A stretch of 57,038 bases of DNA from Lachnospiraceae bacterium (GTDB taxonomy: Bacteria > Bacillota > Clostridia > Lachnospirales > Lachnospiraceae). The first letter of the stretch is position 1; every line of letters starts with the position of its first letter. The notes under the pieces are model-generated. The model did no database searches. It had not been told where the DNA came from and was given only the letters and a program-made list of their open reading frames with translations. Of the stretch, positions 18,269 through 26,585 are shown one piece after another. The translations under genes were made by a program, and so were the position numbers. Where the stretch lies: positions 16,910-73,947 of the forward strand of contig JAAVBZ010000027.1 of NCBI GenBank assembly GCA_014803415.1, in the 5' to 3' direction.

Positions 18269-18427
18269 TCATCCGCAAAATCCAACTAATAAATAATAGA
18301 TTTCTCTTGCCCTGTTTTTGTTTCTCAAAACAAGATCATATATCCATTCGACATATTTTTCATCTTCATTCGATAGTTGTGAAAAGTCTGGTGCATCATT
18401 AAATGGTATAACAATGGCTTCTCTCAT
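18269..18427 (-). CDS. 52-aa protein of unknown function
   Basis: This short gene starts with ATG 7 bases after AAAGGAG. The product begins MREAIVIPFNDAPDF and has a helical second half (EDEKYVEWIYDLVLRNKN). I do not recognise it. It lies between the RHH gene and the HNH gene, downstream of two hairpins, and seems to share the island promoter at 18759-18787. Confidence 0.65.
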   Translation of the reverse strand: MREAIVIPFNDAPDFSQLSNEDEKYVEWIYDLVLRNKNRAREIYYLLVGFCG

Positions 18428-18460
18428 AACTGAACTCCTTTCTAAATAAAATTATTACTT

Positions 18461-18550
18461 GAAAGAAGTTTCTCCCCATGGTAGAATATTTCACGGAGAG
18501 AAATCTTCTTTAAGGGCAATCGGTTTACTTGTTAGGTGGGCGATTGTCCT
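18461..18550 (-). other. Two consecutive hairpins in the island leader
   Basis: On the minus strand the end of the RHH gene folds into a 10-bp stem (AGGACAATCG with CGATTGCCCT, 18-nt loop, one G-T pair). A second imperfect stem of about 13 bp lies at 18461-18511, with a loop around the sequence ATTCTACCATGG. Both sit between the RHH gene and the 52-aa gene. No T-run follows, so these are not ordinary terminators; they could be a regulatory or mobile-element RNA. Confidence 0.5.
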
Positions 18551-18728
18551 ATTCTTTTTTGCTGATTTCTTCATCAATCTTTTCATTGAGCCATGTTGTT
18601 TTTGTCTTATCCTGCTCTTTTAGTTTTTTATCTAGTGCCTCTAACTTTTCTCTCGAAACAGAAACACTGAATTGCCCAATAGTCTTACGTCTTTCTTTGA
18701 AATAATCAGCCCTACTTTTATCAGGCAA
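18549..18728 (-). CDS. Small ribbon-helix-helix-type repressor
   Basis: This 59-aa gene starts at a TTG 6 bases after GAGGAGGTG. The product reads PDKSRADYFKERRKTIGQFS, then VSVSREKLEALDKKL and TTWLNEKIDEEI, the strand-helix-helix layout of Arc/CopG-type repressors; the QFSVSV strand would enter the DNA groove. A 12-bp inverted repeat overlapping a consensus promoter begins 20 bases upstream, so autorepression is likely. The gene is too short for many gene finders. Confidence 0.7.
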   Translation of the reverse strand: MPDKSRADYFKERRKTIGQFSVSVSREKLEALDKKLKEQDKTKTTWLNEKIDEEISKKE

Positions 18729-18747
18729 ATAAATTCACCTCCTCTAT

Positions 18748-18787
18748 TTGCTAGCTACAGCATAGCATGTTGCTAGCAATATGTCAA
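18748..18787 (-). promoter_or_regulatory. Consensus promoter overlapped by inverted-repeat operator
   Basis: On the minus strand TTGACA (18782-18787), a 17-bp spacer and TATGCT (18759-18764) form a near-perfect sigma-A promoter. An inverted repeat with 12-bp arms (18748-18759 and 18768-18779, 11 of 12 matched, 8-bp centre) covers the -10 element and most of the spacer. It drives the RHH gene and is the obvious target for its product. Confidence 0.8.
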
Positions 18788-18847
18788 GGGCGATTTTCAA
18801 AAATAAATGCTCATATAAAGCCTATTTCTGTACCGTCATATCCCTGC

Positions 18848-20683
18848 TCATATCCAATTTTCATTTGCTTTTATCCAGCTCTCTTCCGGTGCATACTGCT
18901 CTTTACTTTCCTTTATTGGAGGTTTCACATCTTCCAGTAAATGAAAAGTCCTCACACCCAATGTATCAGCTGCTGCCATGGCGTATACTTCCGCGTCCAG
19001 ATAATGATTATCTGCATGGCTTGTCTTTTTCTGCCATACCTGTTGAGTTTTCTTCCCATTTTTAACATTGACTTTATGCTCTGATGTTACCTGCTCCGCA
19101 TAATCCTCATCGCACCCCTGATATACCATCCATGATCCCTGGCCATTTTCCTTATGCATTCTGCCTGCGATCATATCTTTGTACTTTCCACCATCAACAA
19201 TAACTAACGTGATTCCATATCCTTTTGAACCTGTCTTATTTACTGTTGACATATTATAATGTGTCTGCATCGGTCTGCTGGAGCCTTTTGCCGGAAGTGC
19301 CCAGTCTGAATTATTTGCGCAAAAGTCATATACATTATCTGTATCAAAACCCGAATCAATAAGAGCCAGGTTGACTATCATTTTTTCTCCTGACTCTTTT
19401 TGATACTCCATATTCATGATCTGTTCTACTTCGTTTAAACTGAATGCCTGTCCATGGGCAATATTCTGGCTTGTGATCCAATTCCCCCAGGCGCGGATTG
19501 TCCAATATACATATCCCATCTGCACATCTACGCCGCCGGTAAGTATCTTTGCCCACGATGGAACCACAAATTGCGGAACATTCGTCTGTCTGTCCATGAC
19601 AAGATCTTTTGAAGTTTTTAACTTAGTATCTTCCCAGGTCTCTGCCAGCCATGAATTCACAAAATTCTGCAATTTTTCCGGATCATCTTTACTGTCAAGA
19701 AATTCCAGTACTATTTCTTCCCATGTAAGGAACCTGCTATAAAGTGCATTCAGCCAGAATGAAACTTTCCTGGCTTTCCCTACTCCTTTTTTCCTGACTG
19801 TACGCCATTCACCCTTTCGCAGCATTGAAATCTTATCTTTATTTGAAATCAGGCAGCCGCATTCCTGACACACATAAATTGCCTGGCTTGCTTTCTCACT
19901 ATTCTCCAGCTCTTTATTATCCGGGAACTTGATCTGCTTAAACCTCAAAATGATATATTCTCCGCAATGCGGGCATGGAACAAAATAATTTTTCTGTTCA
20001 TCTGCATTTTCATGGATCTGCCATACATAATTAGTTTTTATTGTCGGCGTTGAGCATGTATATATTTTTTTGCTGTATATATATGTCCTGGTTCTTTCTT
20101 TTGCCAGATTATAAGGAGATGCTTCTTTTTTGGAAGCTCCCTCCATCTTATCTATCTCATCAAAAAATAAATATTTAATTGAAAAAGATGCCAATTTTGA
20201 AGGTGAATTGGATCCCCTTAACAAAATTGACATTCCCTGATATTTCAATTGCAGATCTTTTGAAGTTTTATCAAAATATTTCTCTTTAATTTCCGGTGTA
20301 CGGCTCAGTGATGGCTGGATCCTTTCCGTCGATATTTCTTTTGCCAGTTCATCAGTAGGATACACGATCATTACTGGTGATGGGTCAGACATAATGATCC
20401 AGCCAAGCATATTTAACATGGCTTCGGTCCCGCCCACCTGTGTTGATTTACAAAAATTAATTTCCTGTATGTATGGATCGGTAAATGCGTCCATGATTCC
20501 TACCAGATAAGGTGTTATGTCATTTGACCATTTCCCTTTAAAATGACTGTTTTCCCCTAAAACTCTGTATTTTTCTGCCCATTCACTTACAGTCAGCTTT
20601 TCCGGTTTCTTAAGTGTTCTCTTAATGACCGTCCGGAAAAGATTTCTTGTACGGAGTCTTGATCTTTGACGTTCTGAAGACAA
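18848..20683 (-). CDS. Terminase large subunit, GpA family
   Basis: The 611-aa product matches lambda gpA-type terminases. The ATPase domain shows a Walker A-like KSTQVGGTE at 79-87 and Walker B YLFFDEID at 171-178. A zinc-binding pair (CPHCGEY and CQECGC) lies near 238-275, and the nuclease domain begins around GGVDVQMGY near 390. The start is a TTG after GGGGTGG. It packages DNA with the small subunit located upstream; the family usually cuts at cos sites. Confidence 0.93.
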   Translation of the reverse strand: MSSERQRSRLRTRNLFRTVIKRTLKKPEKLTVSEWAEKYRVLGENSHFKGKWSNDITPYLVGIMDAFTDPYIQEINFCKSTQVGGTEAMLNMLGWIIMSDPSPVMIVYPTDELAKEISTERIQPSLSRTPEIKEKYFDKTSKDLQLKYQGMSILLRGSNSPSKLASFSIKYLFFDEIDKMEGASKKEASPYNLAKERTRTYIYSKKIYTCSTPTIKTNYVWQIHENADEQKNYFVPCPHCGEYIILRFKQIKFPDNKELENSEKASQAIYVCQECGCLISNKDKISMLRKGEWRTVRKKGVGKARKVSFWLNALYSRFLTWEEIVLEFLDSKDDPEKLQNFVNSWLAETWEDTKLKTSKDLVMDRQTNVPQFVVPSWAKILTGGVDVQMGYVYWTIRAWGNWITSQNIAHGQAFSLNEVEQIMNMEYQKESGEKMIVNLALIDSGFDTDNVYDFCANNSDWALPAKGSSRPMQTHYNMSTVNKTGSKGYGITLVIVDGGKYKDMIAGRMHKENGQGSWMVYQGCDEDYAEQVTSEHKVNVKNGKKTQQVWQKKTSHADNHYLDAEVYAMAAADTLGVRTFHLLEDVKPPIKESKEQYAPEESWIKANENWI

Positions 20684-20695
20684 TTTCCCACCCCG

Positions 20696-21232
20696 CTATC
20701 CTTCCTCCTCTTCTTCATCTTCATCATCTTCTGAGAAAAAAGAGTTATTCTTTTTATCAATTTTCATTGGATCATATTCGGAAAGTTCATCAAGCGCACC
20801 AAACAGCTCCTTTTCCAGGATATTGATAATAACGTTGACATCATCTTCTGAAATTACAAGCGGCGCTACTTTTTGCGGCACGGCTAAGATCCTATTTTTA
20901 AAATTCAAGAGCATATCTGTAAGAAACTCTTCAACATCATCAGCCTCATGCAGTTCTCCCCTAAGCATTCTGAGTTTTAAAACTGAGATTTTTTTCTTGA
21001 TCTGCTCATGCTCTGCCTGTTCCTTTTCTTTAATGATAGATGTACCCTGATTCACTTCCGCTTCCAACTTATAATTTATGTATTCCGGAACACACTTTTC
21101 CAGACAGTAGTTTTTCGTTTTTTTCCCTTCTGTCCGTCCCTTCTCAAAAAGGCCAAAAATGTCACGTAATTGGCGGATTCTTCTATCGGACACTCCTAAA
21201 ATGGCTGCCAGTTCTTTTTGATTCACGTCCAT
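20696..21232 (-). CDS. Terminase small subunit (Nu1-like)
   Basis: The protein (178 aa from 21232) starts with a helix-turn-helix, QKELAAILGVSDRRIRQL, as in Nu1-type small terminases. A long helical centre and a very acidic tail (DDEDEEEEEG) follow. The start at 21232 is preferred because GAGGTGA lies 8 bases upstream; the frame is open 24 codons earlier. It should recognise the packaging site, probably in the GC-rich DNA just upstream. Confidence 0.82.
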   Translation of the reverse strand: MDVNQKELAAILGVSDRRIRQLRDIFGLFEKGRTEGKKTKNYCLEKCVPEYINYKLEAEVNQGTSIIKEKEQAEHEQIKKKISVLKLRMLRGELHEADDVEEFLTDMLLNFKNRILAVPQKVAPLVISEDDVNVIINILEKELFGALDELSEYDPMKIDKKNNSFFSEDDEDEEEEEG

Positions 21233-21300
21233 TGTAAAATCACCTCTATTTTTACTCCGAAATCTATTAATAAAAGCGGAAGGAAGTACCAACTTTTTTT

Positions 21301-21390
21301 TCATTTTTCAGGGAAAAATCATGCACTTCGCCCGACCCGCATCCGGGGTAGGGGTCTGGAAGTACCTTAAACCTCTCTGATAACTGCATA
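21301..21390. other. Candidate cos/packaging region
   Basis: This non-coding DNA directly upstream of the small terminase has a sharply GC-rich core at 21328-21359 with GACCC and GGGTC arms, in otherwise AT-rich surroundings. GpA-type phages place cos beside the small terminase gene. No cohesive-end sequence can be confirmed from the sequence alone. Confidence 0.35.
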
Positions 21391-21427
21391 AATAAAAAGA
21401 TGCCTAAATATTATAGACACCTTTTTA
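21391..21427 (-). terminator. Rho-independent terminator between early and late operons
   Basis: On the minus strand an 11-bp stem (AAAGGTGTCTA with TAGGCATCTTT, two G-T pairs) is followed by TTATTT. The opposite strand also ends in a T-run, so it may work in both directions. It separates the activator gene from the terminase genes, implying that late transcription starts beyond it. Confidence 0.6.
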
Positions 21428-21511
21428 TCACAGGGGGCTTAAGTTTTATACTAACTTCAGTTTACATATTAACACATTAAAACCGGAAAAAGCGGAAAAA
21501 ACGGAAAAACT

Positions 21512-21931
21512 TTATTTTTCTTTCAAAAAGTTTTCAAATTGCTTTCGTACACTATCTGCAGTAGCTTTTCTTCCAAGCCGATTTGCAATATATTCCCATG
21601 AATTATTTTCAAAGAATTTCATCTGTATAATTCGTTGCATTCGCATAGGTATCGTATTCATATACTTTTCTACTTGAAGTTTAACTTTCTCTGCATTAGC
21701 TTTCCTCTCTTCCAAAATTTCTATTTCATCTTCAAGCTGTAAAACATCACCACTTGTAAATGAAATTCCCTCAATATGAAAATGCTTTTCTTCAAACGGA
21801 AATTCAGGATTGCTCCCCTTTACACTTGCCTGCACAATGGTTTTCTTTTTCTTTTCCAGATCCTTAATCATACTCTCAGTTTCTTTTATCAATCCGCAAG
21901 CATCGATATATTCTTCCAACAGTCTTTTCAA
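21512..21931 (-). CDS. Probable late-gene transcription activator, sigma-region-4-like
   Basis: The 139-aa product has a coiled-coil first half (residues ~10-85, KDLEKKKKT and EDEIEILEERKANAEK) and a C-terminal helix-turn-helix of sigma region 4 type (MKFFENNSWEYIANRLGR). This is the layout of DUF1492/ArpU/RinA-like phage late regulators. It starts at a TTG after GGGAGG. Its place as the last early gene before the terminases fits a role in switching on late transcription. Confidence 0.7.
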   Translation of the reverse strand: MKRLLEEYIDACGLIKETESMIKDLEKKKKTIVQASVKGSNPEFPFEEKHFHIEGISFTSGDVLQLEDEIEILEERKANAEKVKLQVEKYMNTIPMRMQRIIQMKFFENNSWEYIANRLGRKATADSVRKQFENFLKEK

Positions 21932-21987
21932 TTCATCGCCTCCCAGATTTTTTATATGTCTGCTGCCTCTTCCAAGTTTATAAACCG

Positions 21988-22209
21988 CTATTTCATTAAA
22001 TCCAGCTCTGCATCACAGTTAAATACTATTTCTATTGCCCAGCCTCTGATTGTCTCAAGAATGTTTCTGTCGCGCTCTTTGCTATTTCCCGGCATATGGT
22101 ACTTTTCAGCGTATTTACTGATTCCTACTGCTAATTCCATATTTCTTGATTTAATATAGTTCTGATGTTGTATTGATTTTGGTGACTGATTAGGCAAATT
22201 TTCTATCAT
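21988..22209 (-). CDS. Small phage protein, unknown
   Basis: A 73-aa protein with AAAGGAG upstream. It has a polar N-terminus (PNQSPKSIQHQNYIKSRN) and a helical remainder ending in IRGWAIEIVFNCDAELDL. I do not recognise it. It precedes the late activator in the early operon. Confidence 0.65.
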   Translation of the reverse strand: MIENLPNQSPKSIQHQNYIKSRNMELAVGISKYAEKYHMPGNSKERDRNILETIRGWAIEIVFNCDAELDLMK

Positions 22210-22253
22210 GAAAAATCTCCTTTCGATATTAAAGGCCTGCTGCCTCTTGGCTG

Positions 22254-22847
22254 TTATTCTGCTCCATTGCTGTCCTCCATTTCCTTACAAGGTTCCGGAA
22301 ACGGCTGCCATGCAATAACCTTAAATTTTATACCTATGCTTCCTTTATTCCATTTCCCATCAATGGTATGCAACGTTTTCACTGTCCTTTTCCCGTCCTC
22401 AAACTCTATAGTGGCATTCACATCATCAGAGGTCTTTTCAAACATTGAATTGTTCCATTTATCAGTTCCCTTCCATTTTGCAAATATGCTGTCGCGCTCT
22501 TCTGGCATTTTCTCACTGCATAAGATCCACTTATCCTTTTGTGTTTGACAGCCTTCTGCATTTTCTATTTCCTGGGCTTTGGTATATAGCCTTTCTGTCA
22601 GATCGGTATCCCTTCCGTACAGGTTCTGTATTTCCTCAGCTGCCTCCTCTAACAAATCTGTGATTTCTTTTTGATCAGCAATTTTGTCTTCATATTCATT
22701 CAGTATATGGTAGATGTGATCACCCAGAATGCAGGCATCGCAGATTTCTTCAAGCCCTTCTTCTGTGTGACCGCCTATGGTATGTCTGCAGATATTGTCA
22801 CAGATATATTCTGCCATTTTTGTAGTTATATCGTCCATTTTATTCAT
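22254..22847 (-). CDS. Early phage protein with C-terminal DUF551-like domain
   Basis: The protein (197 aa from 22847, which has CAGGAGG upstream; an in-frame ATG 8 codons earlier does not) has a Cys-rich N-terminal helical part (YICDNICRHTIGG, residues ~12-45) and a C-terminal DUF551-like domain. That domain starts KWILCSEKMPEERDS and ends IAWQPFPEP. DUF551 proteins are common in phage early operons with no known biochemical role. Confidence 0.7.
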   Translation of the reverse strand: MNKMDDITTKMAEYICDNICRHTIGGHTEEGLEEICDACILGDHIYHILNEYEDKIADQKEITDLLEEAAEEIQNLYGRDTDLTERLYTKAQEIENAEGCQTQKDKWILCSEKMPEERDSIFAKWKGTDKWNNSMFEKTSDDVNATIEFEDGKRTVKTLHTIDGKWNKGSIGIKFKVIAWQPFPEPCKEMEDSNGAE

Positions 22848-22848
22848 G

Positions 22849-23145
22849 TCAGTCCTCCTGTAGATTTTCATTAAACCATTTCAGTGCATTGTCATCTAAA
22901 TCATAGTTAATAATGGCTACTCGACGGCATAGTTTTTGTTGATGGGCCTGCCATAAGGTTATGCCGTGCTTTTCAGCATATTTGGTCAGGTACTTTTTAT
23001 AGCGTTCCATATTGTCTGTATATGTACACCTGCTGCCGGTCAACCTGTGATATTCTGCTACATCTTCCGGATCTATATCCAGCATATGGTCTATACCAAA
23101 CTCTACGGCATCTATTAATGCCTGCTGCCTCTCTGTGATATTCAT
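22849..23145 (-). CDS. Early phage protein, unknown
   Basis: A 98-aa protein that overlaps the upstream gene by 4 bases. It is mostly helical, with a DHMLDIDPEDVAEYHRLTG centre and the ending ALKWFNENLQED. I do not recognise a family. Coding is supported by the tight overlap and lack of an alternative frame. Confidence 0.65.
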   Translation of the reverse strand: MNITERQQALIDAVEFGIDHMLDIDPEDVAEYHRLTGSRCTYTDNMERYKKYLTKYAEKHGITLWQAHQQKLCRRVAIINYDLDDNALKWFNENLQED

Positions 23146-23900
23146 AGCTCATCACTTTCCGGATATATGCGCTCAAATTCTATTACCCATACCCAGGGAT
23201 TAGCTTTCCAGCTATACAGATTTATGTCTGATTTCTTAATGGTTGAATTCCAAATCACGGGAAACCAATCTAATGCCGCCGACATCTCTTTTCCAGTATT
23301 TGAATCATATTTAACCGCGCCTATGCCCTCTCTGATTGCCTGCTCCTCAGTGATATCCTGCAACCGCTCTACCCTCACATCTGTAACTTTAAGGAATATA
23401 CGGGCAGCTTCCTTAGACATGTGGATTGATGGGTGCCAGACACCTGCTGAAGGATACACATTATCTTCAAATGATGCTCTGTATACATAGCAGCCATATT
23501 CCCCTTTATCATGATTAAAAAACTTCTTTGCAGATTCATCACAGCAATTATGTTCTTCTGTATCCATTCCGCAATCCCAGCACGGTTCAAAACTCCATGT
23601 TTCCCGAACATACAAGATAGATCCTTTTTTGTATGGAGCATACTTATCTATGTAATGCTTTTTAGGCAGCCAGCAGCTTGAAACACTATAGTCTTTTATA
23701 TGACCGTTGGGTTCATCATTCTTGCTATATCCATCAATCCATAATCCGTTTCCCTGACGATATCCTTCTTTATTTCTGAATGGATTAGCTGGTTTTATCA
23801 CTCTTCTTGTGGCCGTTTTTCTTTCGTCCTGGGTTGCTCTGACCATATCCGTATTAAACAGAATAGGTTTTGCTATCTTTAACAGTTCTTCTCTGTTCAT
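23142..23900 (-). CDS. ASCH-domain phage protein ("morphogenetic"-type)
   Basis: The 252-aa product resembles phage ASCH-like proteins often called morphogenetic. It opens with PILFNTDMVRATQDERKTATRRV, has YVRETWSF in the middle and VLVTDVRVERLQDI-type strands (here LKVTDVRVERLQDITEE) in the second half. ASCH folds bind RNA or nucleotides, and the function in phage is not established. Several Cys near residue 105-120 (CWDCGMD, HNCCDE) may bind zinc. It starts after AAAGGAG. Confidence 0.7.
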   Translation of the reverse strand: MNREELLKIAKPILFNTDMVRATQDERKTATRRVIKPANPFRNKEGYRQGNGLWIDGYSKNDEPNGHIKDYSVSSCWLPKKHYIDKYAPYKKGSILYVRETWSFEPCWDCGMDTEEHNCCDESAKKFFNHDKGEYGCYVYRASFEDNVYPSAGVWHPSIHMSKEAARIFLKVTDVRVERLQDITEEQAIREGIGAVKYDSNTGKEMSAALDWFPVIWNSTIKKSDINLYSWKANPWVWVIEFERIYPESDEL

Positions 23901-23925
23901 CTAAATCTCATCTCCTTTAGGGTTT

Positions 23926-23939
23926 TTGCGACGTCGCAA
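23926..23939. repeat. Palindrome TTGCGACGTCGCAA, copy 2 (intergenic)
   Basis: A perfect 14-bp palindrome lies in the short gap between the DnaD-like gene and the ASCH gene, touching the stop codon of the former. It is identical to the core of copies 1 and 3. Confidence 0.95.
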
Positions 23940-24803
23940 CTAATTTGACAGTATTTCTTTCTCCAGCTGCTCGAAATCATAATCGTTCTGTGGAAACTGG
24001 TTAAATTGTGACGTGGCCTTTGGGGTTTTCGCCTTTTTCACCTTTTCCGGCGTATAATTTGCATCTAAATAGTCCACGTAACCGCTGTTGAAGAATGTAC
24101 TGCCATTCTGGTAATGCAGATAATCAATGCTGTCCACGTAGGCAATATATCTGTTTATAGCGCGTTCCATCTCATCATAGCCAATTTTTAAAAGGCGCAT
24201 CTTTGCAGCATCTGATACCTTCCCTTTTCCCTTCTTTACAGGATACAGTTTCCACAGTTCCTCAAACAGTGCAGAAGCGTCAGCTTTGCACATAGTATTT
24301 TTATTTCTTTTTTTACTCTTTTTTACTCTACTCTGCATATTTATGACGGAATCATTTGTATTTCTTCCGACATTAATTGAATTTACTGTCACATTTTCCG
24401 CTTTTTCGGGTATGGTAATTAAAAGGTACTCTTTTTTCAGTTCGACAACTTCACGCTTGGCTGTAGCTTTCAGGTATTGCTTCTGCACCCCGGAGGACGT
24501 AAGAATACCGTACTCTTTGTAAAGTTTATCTGAAAAAAGGTTCCTTCTGATGCATGCCGACACTATATCCCGTAGGAGTTGTAAGGAACCGCCATTCAAA
24601 CCATTCTCTGACGCAAATAGGAGTTCCTGATCTGGAGTCCATTCACAGTAATAACCACGCTCTCCATATATCTTCTGGAGGAGCTTGACGAATACCGCAA
24701 AGCCTTTCAGCCCATACTCGGCCTGCACCAATTTAACATTATCGTCCATGTGACAGTCCAACTCAAAGTAATCGAGATTTACTTTGTTTTGTCTGCCTGC
24801 CAT
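23940..24803 (-). CDS. Replication initiation protein, DUF4373/DnaD-like
   Basis: The 287-aa product has the Lin1244/Lin1753-type N-terminal winged-helix domain (VNLDYFELDCHMDDNVKLV, residues 8-26, then EYGLKGFAVFVKLLQKIYG) and a C-terminal DnaD/PF13730-like part near LWKLYPVKKGKGKVSD. Such proteins start phage replication and usually help load the helicase. No helicase loader gene was recognised next to it. It starts after TAGGAGG. Confidence 0.8.
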   Translation of the reverse strand: MAGRQNKVNLDYFELDCHMDDNVKLVQAEYGLKGFAVFVKLLQKIYGERGYYCEWTPDQELLFASENGLNGGSLQLLRDIVSACIRRNLFSDKLYKEYGILTSSGVQKQYLKATAKREVVELKKEYLLITIPEKAENVTVNSINVGRNTNDSVINMQSRVKKSKKRNKNTMCKADASALFEELWKLYPVKKGKGKVSDAAKMRLLKIGYDEMERAINRYIAYVDSIDYLHYQNGSTFFNSGYVDYLDANYTPEKVKKAKTPKATSQFNQFPQNDYDFEQLEKEILSN

Positions 24804-24812
24804 AATTGCCTC

Positions 24813-25247
24813 CTAACTGTTAATATAAAAATCTGTTATATCTATGTAAGATTTACCACTTATTACAGTCCTGAATGCTGTCCGTTTCTTCGGTTTTGCA
24901 TAATTGCGGATCTGAGGAGCAAACATATCACTTTCATTGTCTTCTGTTTCAGAGAACTTAATCCTCTTATCACGTATCAAGCCTGCAGCATTGATAACAT
25001 GATATATTGTGCTGTATGCAAAACCTGTAAGTTCTGCTATCCTGTCAGCGGAATAACCGTCCTGATACATCTCACAGAATTGTTTCTTATCCTGGTCCGT
25101 GACTACCTTTCGTTTAGACAGTCCGAATTTTCTCACATAATGTCCGACACCTTTAGGGCTTATGCCCATTATCTGTGCAATCTGATCATAACTGTATCCT
25201 TTTGATCGCCATTCTATCAGCTGTTCTTTTGTTACATTAGCCTTCAT
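24813..25247 (-). CDS. DNA-binding protein with two helix-turn-helix units
   Basis: The 144-aa product carries two resolvase-like helix-turn-helix motifs, SYDQIAQIMGISPKGVGHYV (residues 19-38) and SADRIAELTGFAYSTIYHVI (67-86), followed by a basic tail. It has no catalytic domain. It lies just upstream of the replication gene and could be a regulator or an origin-binding protein. Confidence 0.7.
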   Translation of the reverse strand: MKANVTKEQLIEWRSKGYSYDQIAQIMGISPKGVGHYVRKFGLSKRKVVTDQDKKQFCEMYQDGYSADRIAELTGFAYSTIYHVINAAGLIRDKRIKFSETEDNESDMFAPQIRNYAKPKKRTAFRTVISGKSYIDITDFYINS

Positions 25248-25300
25248 TATCTTCTCCTTTCCGGGAAGCCGGGGAGCTTCCCTGTATTTTATGTGATATG

Positions 25301-25666
25301 TTAAAACTCTCTTTTATGTATCAGATAGGCAAATTTGTTATAAACAAGTTTACTTTTATCCCAGTCTGGATAGCATCTCCTTAAATAGGATTCAAACCGC
25401 CTGAGCATATCCGGACGCAGGCCCTTATTACCATTGTCTAGCAGGTTATGATGATACCTGCAGCCTAAGGCGCCGTTTTGTTCTATTCCAAGTCCCAGGG
25501 AAGATCTGGGAACAAAGTGCATGATGTCACATGGGATAAGATCCATGCCGGTAGCTCCTTCTGTGGTATATCCCATTTCACAGAATATACAGGCTCCATG
25601 ATCCCTTTCTTTTATTCTTTTTCTGGTCTTTTCACTGAATTCAAGCTTTCGTGTGTACTTTGCCAT
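25301..25666 (-). CDS. HNH endonuclease-like protein
   Basis: A 121-aa protein with an HNH-like core: CIFCE at 27-31, DIMHFVPRS near 48-56, and GCRYHHNLLDNG near 69-80. This matches small phage HNH proteins that may nick DNA for packaging or mobility. Here it is in the early operon, not beside the terminase, so a packaging role is less likely. It has an AAGGAGG site. Confidence 0.7.
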   Translation of the reverse strand: MAKYTRKLEFSEKTRKRIKERDHGACIFCEMGYTTEGATGMDLIPCDIMHFVPRSSLGLGIEQNGALGCRYHHNLLDNGNKGLRPDMLRRFESYLRRCYPDWDKSKLVYNKFAYLIHKREF

Positions 25667-25693
25667 CTTTCGCCTCCTTATGCCTGCTGCCTC

Positions 25694-26038
25694 TTATTCT
25701 AATAAGAGTTCATAATATTCTTCCGTTGCTTCCAGTCTTTTCTGATAACAATCCAGATCATTTTCAAGGCATTTTACTATCTCATTTATTGCACTTGAGG
25801 TCTTATCCGATTCCATTATTTTTCTGTAATCTGATTCTTCTGTTCGATACCGGTATGCATATTTTAAAGGTCCCCGATTCTTTGCCTCATTCATATCCGG
25901 AATAAAAAACCTTCTTTTGACATCACCACTTACACAGTAGATGTGCGTTTTCCCTGTATTAATTATGCCGAACGTTTCTATCCGCGGCTTATTATCTGGA
26001 TTTGTTAAATCTATGGTTATTTCTACTACTTGACTCAT
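25694..26038 (-). CDS. Early phage protein, unknown
   Basis: A 114-aa acidic protein with a beta-rich N-terminus (VVEITIDLTNPDNKPRIETF, residues 4-23) and helical C-terminus (NDLDCYQKRLEATEEYYELL). It has AGGAGGAGATG upstream. No family recognised. Confidence 0.65.
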   Translation of the reverse strand: MSQVVEITIDLTNPDNKPRIETFGIINTGKTHIYCVSGDVKRRFFIPDMNEAKNRGPLKYAYRYRTEESDYRKIMESDKTSSAINEIVKCLENDLDCYQKRLEATEEYYELLLE

Positions 26039-26147
26039 TTCTACATCTCCTCCTGTTCTTTTCAGACCTGCTGCCAGATTGATTTATTTCTGGCCGATCT
26101 GATACGCTTTTGGCCTGTTTTGCTCCGCTAAATATCAGTTTAACTGA

Positions 26148-26573
26148 CTATTTTCTGACTTTATTTTTAAAATAAAGTCTTAAAATACCCAGATTTTCTG
26201 ATTCTGTAAAATCACATATTTCTCTAATTGTGCAATTACTACATCGTGTATGATCACAAAAATCTCCGACACATTTTTCTAAATATACTAGCCTCTCCAT
26301 GTCAACTTCACCGTTTTTCATCGTGCTTCTACGTCTCTCAATACATTCGATCATTGCCATACATGATGCCATTGTGTGAATCGCCTCAGTGTAAATTTGT
26401 TCTTCTGCTTCAGGTGTTGGATTAAAACCAAATTCATTTATTGCCTGACACATTTCTCCGTATTCTTCACCTATTATCATTCCCCAGACAGGTGCAGCAT
26501 GATTTTGCTCTCCCCATTTCGCATCTTGCCGTTCTCTTTCTTCCAAAACTTTTTCTATAATTTTTTCTTTCAT
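26148..26573 (-). CDS. MazG-like nucleotide pyrophosphohydrolase domain protein
   Basis: The 141-aa product has the helical pattern of phage MazG-like proteins: EERERQDAKWGEQNH near residue 11, EEYGEMCQAINE near 36 and EAIHTMASCMAMIE near 63, which together would hold the Mg-binding acidic residues. A Cys cluster near 110-122 (CDHTRCSNCTIREIC) is an unusual addition. Such enzymes hydrolyse (d)NTPs or (p)ppGpp in related phages; the substrate here is unknown. Confidence 0.65.
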   Translation of the reverse strand: MKEKIIEKVLEERERQDAKWGEQNHAAPVWGMIIGEEYGEMCQAINEFGFNPTPEAEEQIYTEAIHTMASCMAMIECIERRRSTMKNGEVDMERLVYLEKCVGDFCDHTRCSNCTIREICDFTESENLGILRLYFKNKVRK

Positions 26574-26585
26574 CTTTCACCTCCG

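Noticed and set aside
17516-18550. HNH gene plus hairpins as a group I intron or an IscB-guide RNA system
   Set aside because: The flanking terminase and gpW-like genes are complete and unsplit, and the protein lacks RuvC-like parts and the bridge helix of IscB.
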